A DNA stretch of 61,551 nucleotides, from positions 1 to 61,551 of the forward strand of contig JALSLJ010000035.1 of assembly GCA_026988315.1 (NCBI GenBank), written 5' to 3'. Each line of letters begins with the position of its first letter. Positions within the stretch are counted from its first letter, which is position 1. Both the position numbers and the translations under genes were made by a program. The DNA comes from Sulfurimonas sp. (lineage in GTDB: Bacteria; Campylobacterota; Campylobacteria; Campylobacterales; Sulfurimonadaceae). Positions 35,507 to 43,248 of the stretch are shown here, one piece after another. The notes beneath the pieces are model-generated. The model was not told the origin of the DNA, made no database searches, and saw only the letters and a list, made by a program, of their open reading frames with translations.

Positions 35507-35520
35507 TGAATGATAGTTCA
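35507..35520. promoter_or_regulatory. Operator-like inverted repeat before hydABC-1 (weak island match)
   Basis: TGAATGATAGTTCA has TGAA/TTCA arms around six bases and ends 23 bases before the hydA ATG. It is a looser relative of the AATGAAT/ATTCATT palindromes at the three other operons, in an equivalent place just ahead of the ribosome-binding site. Confidence 0.4.
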
Positions 35521-35543
35521 ATCATAAAAAAGAGGAGAAAACA

Positions 35544-36776
35544 ATGGCAGATAGAATTGAAGGTGTAAAAAAACTTTTTACATCTAAAAGTGCACGCGTT
35601 GAAACAAATATGGGTGATGCTCATTACGAGAAGTTGTTTCAATCATGTCAAGCAAGAATAGAAGAGTTAAAAACACAGACACCGAGGGAGAATCGTTTAG
35701 ATATAGATAGTTTTTTGGATGACCAAGGTGTTAATCGTCGTGATTTTATGAAATGGGCAAGTGCTGTAACTGGTATGTTAATGTTGCCATCATCATTTAC
35801 TCCTCTTGTAGCAGATGCAGCTTTACTCATGAATAGAGCTCCTGTTATTTGGCTAGAGCTTTCTGATTGTGCAGGAAATACTGAGGCTATTCTTCGTTCA
35901 GACGGACCAAAAATTGATGAAATTCTTTTGGATATTATATCTTTAGAATTTAATGAAACAATTATGGCAGCATCTGGACACCAAGCTGAGAAACAATTAG
36001 AAGATGCTATACACACATTTAAAGGTAAATATTTACTTTTTGTTGAGGGTGCTATACCTATGGGTCTTGATGGTCAATATGGTACTATCGGTGCTCATGC
36101 AGAGACATTTTATGATCATCTTATGAGAATCTCTAAAGATGCGGCTGCTGTTGTTGCTGTTGGTTCTTGTGCGACTTTTGGTGGTGTTCCAGCCGCTTCT
36201 CCAAATCCGACTCAGGCAGTTGGTGTTATGGATGTACTTAAAGGTAAGCCACTTATTAATATCCCTGCTTGTCCTGCTAATCCTGCAAATATGGTTGGTG
36301 TAATTATTCACTATATCTTAACTGGTCAAGTTCCAGAGTTAGATTCACTACTTCGTCCTAAGTTTGCATTTGGATATAGAATTCACGATAATTGTGAGCG
36401 TCGTGCACATTTTGATGCTGGTGAGTTTGTTGAAGAGTGGGGAGATCATGGAGCAAAACATAATCATTGCCTCTATAAGGTTGGATGTAAAGGTCCTATG
36501 ACATTTAATAATTGTTCTATTATTAGATACAATGAAGGTGTTAACTGGCCTATCGGTGTTGGCCGTGGTTGTATAGGCTGTTCTGAGCCAGATTTCTGGG
36601 ATAAGTATGCGCATGAGCGTCCTATATCAAGCGTAAATATAAAAGCACCAACTGGCGGTGTTGAAAAAACTGTTGATGAGTTTGGTTTAGGACTCTTAAC
36701 AGCAGCGAGTATCGGTATCGGTATTCATGCAGTAGCAAGTGTAATAGCCGGTAAGACAGAGAATAAGGAGTATTAA
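35544..36776 (+). CDS. hydA: Periplasmic [NiFe]-hydrogenase small subunit HydA, variant proximal cluster
   Basis: A 410-residue group 1-type small subunit with a Tat motif (NRRDFMKWAS, Arg65-66) after an unusually long N-region and a C-terminal membrane helix. Distal and medial cluster ligands are intact (IHDNCERRAHF, YKVGCKGP, NNCS, GCIGCSEPDFW), as are GSCATFGG and IPACPANP. The proximal motif reads DCAGNTEA: Cys109 is kept but the second Cys is Asn112, where HydA-2 at 49907 has CTGC. A [3Fe-4S] or otherwise altered proximal cluster is therefore likely. It forms an operon with hydB and hydC. Confidence 0.92.
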   Translation: MADRIEGVKKLFTSKSARVETNMGDAHYEKLFQSCQARIEELKTQTPRENRLDIDSFLDDQGVNRRDFMKWASAVTGMLMLPSSFTPLVADAALLMNRAPVIWLELSDCAGNTEAILRSDGPKIDEILLDIISLEFNETIMAASGHQAEKQLEDAIHTFKGKYLLFVEGAIPMGLDGQYGTIGAHAETFYDHLMRISKDAAAVVAVGSCATFGGVPAASPNPTQAVGVMDVLKGKPLINIPACPANPANMVGVIIHYILTGQVPELDSLLRPKFAFGYRIHDNCERRAHFDAGEFVEEWGDHGAKHNHCLYKVGCKGPMTFNNCSIIRYNEGVNWPIGVGRGCIGCSEPDFWDKYAHERPISSVNIKAPTGGVEKTVDEFGLGLLTAASIGIGIHAVASVIAGKTENKEY

Positions 36777-36777
36777 G

Positions 36778-38559
36778 ATGGCAAAAAAACATATAATAGT
36801 AGATCCAATAACAAGAATTGAAGGTCACTTAAGAATAGAAGCGGTAATTGATGAGAATAATACAATTGTAGATGCGTATGCATCATCAACACTTTTTCGT
36901 GGTATAGAGACAATCCTTCAAGGGCGTGACCCTCGTGATGCTGGTCTTTTAGCTATGCGTATTTGTGGTGTTTGTACTGGTACACACTATCAGCGTTCAA
37001 TCGAAGCTGTTGAAGATGCATTTAATGTTACTATTCCAAAAAACGCTCGTTTAGTTCGTAACCTTATTCAGGGTGCATTATATCTGCACGATCATTTGGT
37101 TCACTTTTACCATCTTCATGCTCTTGATTTTGTTGATGTAGTATCAGCTTTATCAGCTGATCCTAAAAAGACATCCGATGAGGCTGTAAAATGGGCAAAA
37201 GTATCAGGTACTAACCCTTTCATAGAGGGAGCTGGTCAATTTAAAGAGATTCAAGATAGAGTTGCTAAATTTGTAAAACAAGGCCGTTTAGGAATTTTTG
37301 GAAATGGATATTGGGGTAACAAGCACTACAAACTAACTCCTGAACAAAACTTAATTGGTGTTGCACACTACTTAAAAGCTCTTGATATTCAAAGAGATAT
37401 GGCTAAGATGCAGGCTATCTTTGGTGGTAAAAATCCACATCCACAATCAATAGTAGTTGGTGGAGTAACTTGTGTTCAAGATATTCAAAATCCTGCTCGT
37501 ATTGCACTTTTTAAGTCACTTTTAAAAGATGCAAATAAGTTTATCAAACAAGCGTATCTTCCAGATGTTTATATGGCTGGAACTATGTATGCAGATGAAG
37601 CGACTGACTCTAATGCTACATTTACAAAACACACAACTGGAAAAGGTGTAGGTGGAACTGGTGGAGGTCTTCTTAACTTCTTGTCATATGGTGATTTTAG
37701 ACTAGATGATACTGGTTTTTATAAATCTGCACTTCTGTTCCCATCTGGTGTAGTAAAAAATGGAGATTTAACGAAGGTGTATCCATTTGATCCAGAGAAA
37801 GTTAAAGAGGATGTTACCCATGCTTGGTATGAAGGAACAGGTTCTCCTGAGCATCCATATGAGGGGACAACAAACCCTAAATATACTGGAATGGAGAAAA
37901 AAGCTGATGGTATGAGTTATCTTAAAACTGATGAAAAATACTCTTGGATAAAATCTCCAATCTATGATGATGAGAGAATGGAGGTTGGACCACTAGCTCG
38001 TATGGTTATTGGTGTTGCGTCTGGACATGAACTTATAACAAAATATGTAACAAACTTTTTAGAGCGTGCAAACCTTCCTGTAACTGTACTCTACAGTACT
38101 ATTGGTCGTACAGCAGCTCGTGCTATTGAGACTGAACTTATGGGTGATGAGATGATGAAATGGGTAGATGAACTAGCTGCAAATGCTGCAAGTGGTGATC
38201 TACATACATGGACTGATTTTGATTTTGATGTAGTGAGTCAAAATACTAAAGGTGCTGGTCTTGCAGAAGCTCCTCGTGGAGGTCTTGGTCACTGGGTGAA
38301 AATTGAAAATGGTAAAATCTCTAACTATCAAGCTGTCGTTCCATCAACATGGAATGCAGCTCCTAGAGACTATAAAGGTCGTTTAGGTGCTTATGAGGCT
38401 GCTCTAATTGGTACGAAAGTAGCTGACGCTGAACAGCCACTGGAAATCATAAGAACTATTCATAGTTTTGACCCTTGTATCGCATGTGCAGTGCATGTAG
38501 TAGATACTAAAGGTAAAGAGCTTGGTGTTTATAAGATAGATACTCAGTGTAGTATCTAA
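36778..38559 (+). CDS. hydB: Periplasmic [NiFe]-hydrogenase large subunit HydB (copy 1)
   Basis: A 593-residue group 1 large subunit. Active-site motifs are RICGVCTGTHY near residue 61 and DPCIACAVH near the end, followed by a 20-residue tail starting VVDTKGKELG that a HydD-type protease should remove. It oxidises H2 in the periplasm and is exported with HydA. It begins 1 base after hydA and is followed by hydC. Confidence 0.95.
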   Translation: MAKKHIIVDPITRIEGHLRIEAVIDENNTIVDAYASSTLFRGIETILQGRDPRDAGLLAMRICGVCTGTHYQRSIEAVEDAFNVTIPKNARLVRNLIQGALYLHDHLVHFYHLHALDFVDVVSALSADPKKTSDEAVKWAKVSGTNPFIEGAGQFKEIQDRVAKFVKQGRLGIFGNGYWGNKHYKLTPEQNLIGVAHYLKALDIQRDMAKMQAIFGGKNPHPQSIVVGGVTCVQDIQNPARIALFKSLLKDANKFIKQAYLPDVYMAGTMYADEATDSNATFTKHTTGKGVGGTGGGLLNFLSYGDFRLDDTGFYKSALLFPSGVVKNGDLTKVYPFDPEKVKEDVTHAWYEGTGSPEHPYEGTTNPKYTGMEKKADGMSYLKTDEKYSWIKSPIYDDERMEVGPLARMVIGVASGHELITKYVTNFLERANLPVTVLYSTIGRTAARAIETELMGDEMMKWVDELAANAASGDLHTWTDFDFDVVSQNTKGAGLAEAPRGGLGHWVKIENGKISNYQAVVPSTWNAAPRDYKGRLGAYEAALIGTKVADAEQPLEIIRTIHSFDPCIACAVHVVDTKGKELGVYKIDTQCSI

Positions 38560-38569
38560 GGAGTTTCGT

Positions 38570-39361
38570 ATGAATAATACTGATGTCGAATATGACGATA
38601 AACTAGGGAGCAAAAGAGTTAGAGTAAGACGCATGACATTTACAATGCGTCTTATTCACTGGGTAAATGTTGTTTCAATGATAGTTGCAATAGCTACAGG
38701 TTTATATATTGCTGAACCATATTATCAAACATTAATAGCTGACGATGCTGTTGATAAATATGTTATGGCATGGAACCGTTGGGGACACTTTATAGTTGCT
38801 ATTATTTTTGATGTTACTGCTATTATTGTTTCTTATCTGTTTTTCTTTTCTAGGTTTGAGAAGCATTATTTAAAAATAATACCAAATAAGAAAAATATAA
38901 TTGAGTTTTGGGAAGTGTTTTTAAATCTTATACTCTTAAATAGAAGAAAAAAGTTTGACTCATCTCACAACGATAGCTTTAATGCCATATACTTTATTGT
39001 ATTTCATATAATGCTAGCGTGGATGCTCTTTACTGGACTTCAGCTGTATGTACATGCTTTGGCTTCCGGAGATAGTTCTATCGGTGCTTGGTGGCCTTGG
39101 ATGTTGCACCTTGTAACAGATTGGACAATTCCATTTTCATCATGGTTAGTTGGTACAACAGCAACGGGTGGAAATATTATGGATGTAAGAATTGTACACC
39201 ATATGAGCATGTGGATAATAATTGTTTGGGTTTTATTTCATATTTACTATCAAATATGGAGAACAATTTTTTGGCAAGAAGGTGATATAGCTATAGTAGT
39301 TGGTGGTTCTAAATTCATGAAAGTTGGCAGCGATGGCAACAAAAAAGTAGAAGATAAATAA
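38570..39361 (+). CDS. hydC: Hydrogenase cytochrome b subunit HydC (copy 1)
   Basis: A 263-residue diheme cytochrome b with four main membrane helices and histidines in LIHWVNVVSM, RWGHFIVAI and VHHMSMWIIIVWVLFHIYYQ. It carries electrons from HydA to menaquinone. It differs from HydC-2 at 52847 in its longer N-terminus and loops, so the two hydrogenases are diverged paralogues, not recent copies. Confidence 0.93.
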   Translation: MNNTDVEYDDKLGSKRVRVRRMTFTMRLIHWVNVVSMIVAIATGLYIAEPYYQTLIADDAVDKYVMAWNRWGHFIVAIIFDVTAIIVSYLFFFSRFEKHYLKIIPNKKNIIEFWEVFLNLILLNRRKKFDSSHNDSFNAIYFIVFHIMLAWMLFTGLQLYVHALASGDSSIGAWWPWMLHLVTDWTIPFSSWLVGTTATGGNIMDVRIVHHMSMWIIIVWVLFHIYYQIWRTIFWQEGDIAIVVGGSKFMKVGSDGNKKVEDK

Positions 39362-39390
39362 CTTCAGTCTTCTAATTTACAAAAAATAAT

Positions 39391-39410
39391 AGGGAAGATT
39401 TTTCTTCCCT
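39391..39410. terminator. Hairpin after hydABC-1
   Basis: AGGGAAGA-TTTT-TCTTCCCT is a perfect 8-bp stem 30 bases after hydC. On the + strand no U-run follows; on the minus strand ATTATTTTTTG follows. It most likely ends the hydABC-1 transcript or insulates the next operon. Confidence 0.5.
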
Positions 39411-39506
39411 GTCTCAAATCACTTTCCATATATTCTTTTATCAATTATCATCACATTATATCATTTGCTATTTTAAGTTCTCCAGCTAAGTGTTTCAAGT
39501 TCGGAC

Positions 39507-39520
39507 AATGAATATTCATT
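39507..39520. promoter_or_regulatory. Palindromic operator before the soluble hydrogenase operon
   Basis: AATGAATATTCATT is a perfect 14-bp palindrome, identical to the one before nrfH (44788). It is followed by CACTATA, a stretch also found after the palindrome before hydABC-2. The first gene of the operon starts 110 bases downstream. Confidence 0.7.
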
Positions 39521-39629
39521 CACTATAGAATTTATTATTATATTAATATAAAATTATATTTTAAGGTTTAAGCTAATAGAATTAAATTACTTTTTAAATT
39601 AAGTAAATATTAATAATAAGGGGCGATTC

Positions 39630-39914
39630 ATGCTTAATAAAACCTGTATTCGGATGTATTGCGAATCTGAGGGTAGATGTCATGGAATTGTTTTAGTACA
39701 TTTTACAGAAGATCAAAAAAAAAGAATAATGACTCAAGTCAATGAGTTGTCACATAGACATAGAGTTTCACCTGATGTCGTTTCAAGAAAGATGTCTCAC
39801 TATGGTGAAGTGTTTATAGAATTTTATGATGAATATCATCATGAAGATGCTTGCTTTTTCGAAGATTTGGTTGATGCACTAGGTGCTAAACTATGTAACT
39901 GTGAGGAGATGTAA
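39630..39914 (+). CDS. Small Cys/His-rich protein heading the soluble hydrogenase operon
   Basis: A 94-residue protein beginning MLNKTCIRMYCESEGRCHG and ending CNCEEM, with six Cys and six His. The arrangement suggests metal binding, but no known motif fits. It shares the last base of its stop with the ATG of the hydrogenase small subunit, so translation is coupled. A maturation or metal-delivery role would fit the place, but this is a guess. Confidence 0.7.
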   Translation: MLNKTCIRMYCESEGRCHGIVLVHFTEDQKKRIMTQVNELSHRHRVSPDVVSRKMSHYGEVFIEFYDEYHHEDACFFEDLVDALGAKLCNCEEM

Positions 39915-40792
39915 TGGCAAAGATTATACCTAAGATATTTAGAATAAATACTGGAAGTTGTAATGGATGTGATGTAGAGTTCGTAGCCACTGCATTTGTA
40001 GATAAATTTCATATAACTAGCTTAAATGTGGAACTTGTTGATGATGTAAAAGATGCAAATCTTTTAGTTATTACAGGACCTTTAACGGCTAGAAGTGAAT
40101 CATTTTTAAAAAATGCGTTAACAAAACTACGAAAACCTTTTGTAGTTGTTGGAGTTGGAACCTGTTCTGTTAGTTGTGGAATATTTAGAGATTCATATGC
40201 GATTAATGGTCCCATTGATAAGTTTGTTGCAGTAGATGTAAATGTGGCAGGATGCCCACCTCGTCCAGAGTCAATTGCAGAGGGGATAGCAAAAGGGATA
40301 AAAGTTCTTGAACAAAAACTCAACGGTGAGGTTATACCTAAGAAAATAGATACAATTTTTAGTGATTTTAGTGCACCTGCTAGTTTTAGAGGAAGAATGG
40401 ACTTAAATGCAGATATGTGCACTGGATGCAGAACTTGCGAGACTGTGTGTCCATCAACGGCTATTAAAATATCTGAAGATGCAAATGGGTTTATTCATAA
40501 GATTTGGCATAACAGCTGTTGTTATTGTGGAAATTGTGCGTATTTTTGTCCAACAGGTGCTATCTTTTCAACAAATAGCTTTGATACAGTTAAATTGCAA
40601 AATGAAAAATACTCAGATGTAAATGTATCGCACATCTTTTATGATGAATGTACTTGTTGTGGAGAAAAATATATGCCACCATCTAGGGGACTTCTTAGTA
40701 AATCATACATTAAAGAGGATAGAAATAAGTTAAATGCAGCAATTTGCTCGAAATGTAGAAAAGAAGAAAATTTTAAAAGGATGTATGGATGA
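39914..40792 (+). CDS. Complex-I-type hydrogenase small subunit fused to a 2[4Fe-4S] ferredoxin
   Basis: A 292-residue fusion. The N-terminal half is NuoB/EchC/HycG-like with the N2-type cluster ligands (SCNGCDVEF, GTCSVSCG, VAGCPPRPE). A ferredoxin domain with two [4Fe-4S] motifs follows (CTGCRTCETVCP and CCYCGNCAYFCP), like NuoI/EchF. The C-terminus has another Cys set (CTCCGE, CSKC) that may bind zinc or a cluster. It relays electrons from the [NiFe] site to partner proteins. Separate genes are usual for these parts. Confidence 0.88.
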   Translation: MAKIIPKIFRINTGSCNGCDVEFVATAFVDKFHITSLNVELVDDVKDANLLVITGPLTARSESFLKNALTKLRKPFVVVGVGTCSVSCGIFRDSYAINGPIDKFVAVDVNVAGCPPRPESIAEGIAKGIKVLEQKLNGEVIPKKIDTIFSDFSAPASFRGRMDLNADMCTGCRTCETVCPSTAIKISEDANGFIHKIWHNSCCYCGNCAYFCPTGAIFSTNSFDTVKLQNEKYSDVNVSHIFYDECTCCGEKYMPPSRGLLSKSYIKEDRNKLNAAICSKCRKEENFKRMYG

Positions 40793-41292
40793 AATTGGAA
40801 GAGTTTAACAATGCAGTAAAAAGTAAAATATCTTGTGGATATGAGTTTAAAGAAGATAAAGATAGCTATTCTAATCCATCGGCCTGGATTATATTAAAAG
40901 ATAAAAGAGATTCTGAAGTAGTAGCAAAGGCAATCAAGGCATACAAAGGAAGATGCGTAGTTGCAACTGCATATAAAAATGATGGTGAAGATGTTCATAC
41001 AGTAATTTATCATTTTGATATTGCAGGGACAATAATAAATATGCAGCTACAAACAGATGATGCAACTATTCATGCTATCACCCATATCCTTCCGAGCGCT
41101 AACTGGGCTGAGAGAGAAATCCGTGAGATGTATGGAGTAGAGCCAATTGGGCATCCAAATAAAGATAGGCTGTTCTTAGATTACTCAATTGCTAAGGGTG
41201 TGTTAAATGAGTATATTTCACTCTCAAAGATGCAACTTGGGGTGAGTGATACGGATGTACTTTGGAACAATGTTAACAAGGAGGCAAATTAA
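40789..41292 (+). CDS. NuoC-like subunit of the soluble hydrogenase
   Basis: A 167-residue protein of the complex I 30-kDa (NuoC/EchD) family, ending in the family block NWAEREIREMYGVEPIGHPN near residues 103-122. It is a structural partner of the large subunit. It overlaps its neighbours on both sides by 4 and 1 bases. Confidence 0.88.
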   Translation: MKLEEFNNAVKSKISCGYEFKEDKDSYSNPSAWIILKDKRDSEVVAKAIKAYKGRCVVATAYKNDGEDVHTVIYHFDIAGTIINMQLQTDDATIHAITHILPSANWAEREIREMYGVEPIGHPNKDRLFLDYSIAKGVLNEYISLSKMQLGVSDTDVLWNNVNKEAN

Positions 41293-42389
41293 TGACTCAA
41301 ACTCAAAAAATCACTATTGGACCATTTAATCCTGAACTTGAAGAGTCTGTATATTTTAAGCTAGAAGCAGATGAAAATAGAGTTGTGACACATGTTGAAA
41401 TAATAAATGGTTTTATCCACAGGGGTATGGAATCTCTTGTTACAAAGAAAAACTTTATGCAAAATCTTATTTTAACAGAGCGTGTCTGCTCCCTTTGTTC
41501 TAATAATCATCCATTTACATATGCCTTAGCAGTGGAAAAAATCGCTGGCATAAAAGTTCCACTTCGTGCAGAGGCGCTTCGTGTAATAGCTGATGAAGTA
41601 AAAAGAGTTGCTTCTGATTTATTCAATCTATCAATGTTAACACATTTAGCTCATCATCACGAACTGATGCGTGATACAATGAATACAAGAGAACATATGC
41701 AAGACCTCAAAGAGATTATTTGGGGAAATCGGATGGATATGAGTGCTAACCAACTCACAGGTACAAAATATGACCTAGATGAGAAGAAGATAGAACTCAT
41801 CATCGATACTCTTGATAGAGTTGAACCAAAGCTAAGAGATTTGCAGGAGAGATATGAAAATGATGAAATCTTCCGTGAAAAAACTGTAGGTGTTGGTGTA
41901 CTTCCATATGAAGATGCAATAGAGATAGGTGTTACAGGTCCTGTTGCAAGAGGTAGTGGCATCAATAATGATGTGCGTGTAATGGCACCATACTCACTAT
42001 ATGCTTACAGAAAAGAGCTTCAACCAAAGGTCACACTAAGAGAAGAGGGTGATGTGCACGCTCGTGCTATGGCTAGATTCGGTGATATTTTAGAGGCTGT
42101 TAGGATTATCCGTGATGTCGTTGCAGATATGCCAGAGGGTGATACATATGTTGAAAAAAGACCCCATATCCCAGCAGGTGAAGCAGTTGTTAGAACAGAA
42201 GCACCTCGTGGTGAACTTATCTATTATTTAAAAACGGATGGCTCACAAAAACCTGTAAGAATGCGTTGGAAAGTACCAACATTTACAAATTGGGAAGCAC
42301 TTAAAGTGATGATTTTAGGTGATAAAGTGGACAATGTAACAATGATTTTAAATAGTATAGACCCTTGCATATCTTGTACTGAGAGATAG
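41292..42389 (+). CDS. Complex-I-type [NiFe]-hydrogenase large subunit
   Basis: A 365-residue NuoD/EchE/HycE-like subunit. It keeps both Ni-binding motifs, RVCSLCSNNHP near residue 63 and DPCISCTER at the very C-terminus, so it is a hydrogenase and not a complex I subunit, which lacks these Cys. There is no cleavable tail. It would reduce protons or oxidise H2 in the cytoplasm. No membrane-subunit gene lies anywhere in the operon. Confidence 0.9.
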   Translation: MTQTQKITIGPFNPELEESVYFKLEADENRVVTHVEIINGFIHRGMESLVTKKNFMQNLILTERVCSLCSNNHPFTYALAVEKIAGIKVPLRAEALRVIADEVKRVASDLFNLSMLTHLAHHHELMRDTMNTREHMQDLKEIIWGNRMDMSANQLTGTKYDLDEKKIELIIDTLDRVEPKLRDLQERYENDEIFREKTVGVGVLPYEDAIEIGVTGPVARGSGINNDVRVMAPYSLYAYRKELQPKVTLREEGDVHARAMARFGDILEAVRIIRDVVADMPEGDTYVEKRPHIPAGEAVVRTEAPRGELIYYLKTDGSQKPVRMRWKVPTFTNWEALKVMILGDKVDNVTMILNSIDPCISCTER

Positions 42390-42398
42390 GAGATAAAA

Positions 42399-42905
42399 GT
42401 GAAAAATAATAGATTTATATATGCCGATCCAGATAAATGTATAGGGTGTATTAACTGTGAACTTGCATGTAGTGCTAGTCATATGGGAATAGATATAGAC
42501 AGTGTATATGAGATGGCACTTCAAGGTGAAGAGATAGCACCTTCAAGAAACAAGGTGATTAAAGTAGATGGTAAAACTGCTCCACTACAGTGTATGCAGT
42601 GTCCAGATGCTCCATGTTTAGAGGGATGTCCTGTTGATATCATCAAGTATGAAGATGATTTTGTAAAATATTATGAGAGTGATTGTATAGGGTGTAAAAG
42701 TTGTGATATGGTTTGTCCATATGGTGCAGTAGTTATGGCAACGAATACGAAACCAGATGCACCAGTCAGTCAAATGGTGGCTCTTACTTGTGATTTATGT
42801 GGTGGCGAAAATGGCAAACAAGCATGTATCAATATATGTCCTACAGATGCAATAGCGCTTATAGATTATGAGCAGTTCTTTGAGATTTCTTTTAAAAGAG
42901 CTTAG
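42399..42905 (+). CDS. CooF/HycB-like four-cluster ferredoxin
   Basis: A 168-residue protein with four [4Fe-4S] groups: CIGCINCELAC, CMQCPDAPCLEGCP, CIGCKSCDMVCP, and CDLCGG with CINICP. It belongs to the CooF/HycB/HydN group that connects a hydrogenase to an oxidoreductase. Here the oxidoreductase candidate is the GltD-like flavoprotein two genes downstream. The start is a GTG at 42399 with AGGAGA upstream. Confidence 0.9.
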   Translation: MKNNRFIYADPDKCIGCINCELACSASHMGIDIDSVYEMALQGEEIAPSRNKVIKVDGKTAPLQCMQCPDAPCLEGCPVDIIKYEDDFVKYYESDCIGCKSCDMVCPYGAVVMATNTKPDAPVSQMVALTCDLCGGENGKQACINICPTDAIALIDYEQFFEISFKRA

Positions 42906-42910
42906 ATAAT

Positions 42911-43246
42911 ATGCATGAATATAGCATTGTTCAATCTATGTTGGATTTATGTGAAAAACACTCAAATGGTAAAGAGATTCAAAAAGTTGTAGTAAAGATT
43001 GGAAAAATGAGTGGAATTGAGCCCCATTTTCTTAAATCAAGTTTCGATCTCTTTAAAGAAGACACTCTTTGTCATGATGCAATTATGGAAATGCAACTTA
43101 TAGATATAACATTGTTATGTGTTGATTGCAACAAAGAAGCTTTAGTTGATAGTTTTAACTTTTATTGTCCACACTGCAAAGGTGGAAATACAAAGGTGCT
43201 AACGGGGCAAGAGATGCATATAGATTATATAGAATTGAAGGAGTAG
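42911..43246 (+). CDS. hypA: Hydrogenase nickel incorporation protein HypA
   Basis: A 111-residue HypA. The N-terminal MHEYSI supplies the Ni-binding His2, and two CxxC pairs (CVDC and CPHC) form the zinc site. It delivers nickel to hydrogenase large subunits and, in related bacteria, to other nickel enzymes. It is the only hypA in the window and sits in the soluble hydrogenase operon. Confidence 0.95.
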   Translation: MHEYSIVQSMLDLCEKHSNGKEIQKVVVKIGKMSGIEPHFLKSSFDLFKEDTLCHDAIMEMQLIDITLLCVDCNKEALVDSFNFYCPHCKGGNTKVLTGQEMHIDYIELKE

Positions 43247-43248
43247 AG

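Noticed and set aside
36033-36828. Antisense frames opposite hydA-1 and the hydB-1 start
   Set aside because: They are shadows of strongly coding hydrogenase sequence and have no start signals or homology.
41292-42389. A complex I NuoD subunit
   Set aside because: Both pairs of Ni-binding Cys are present, which complex I subunits lack, and no other nuo genes are adjacent.
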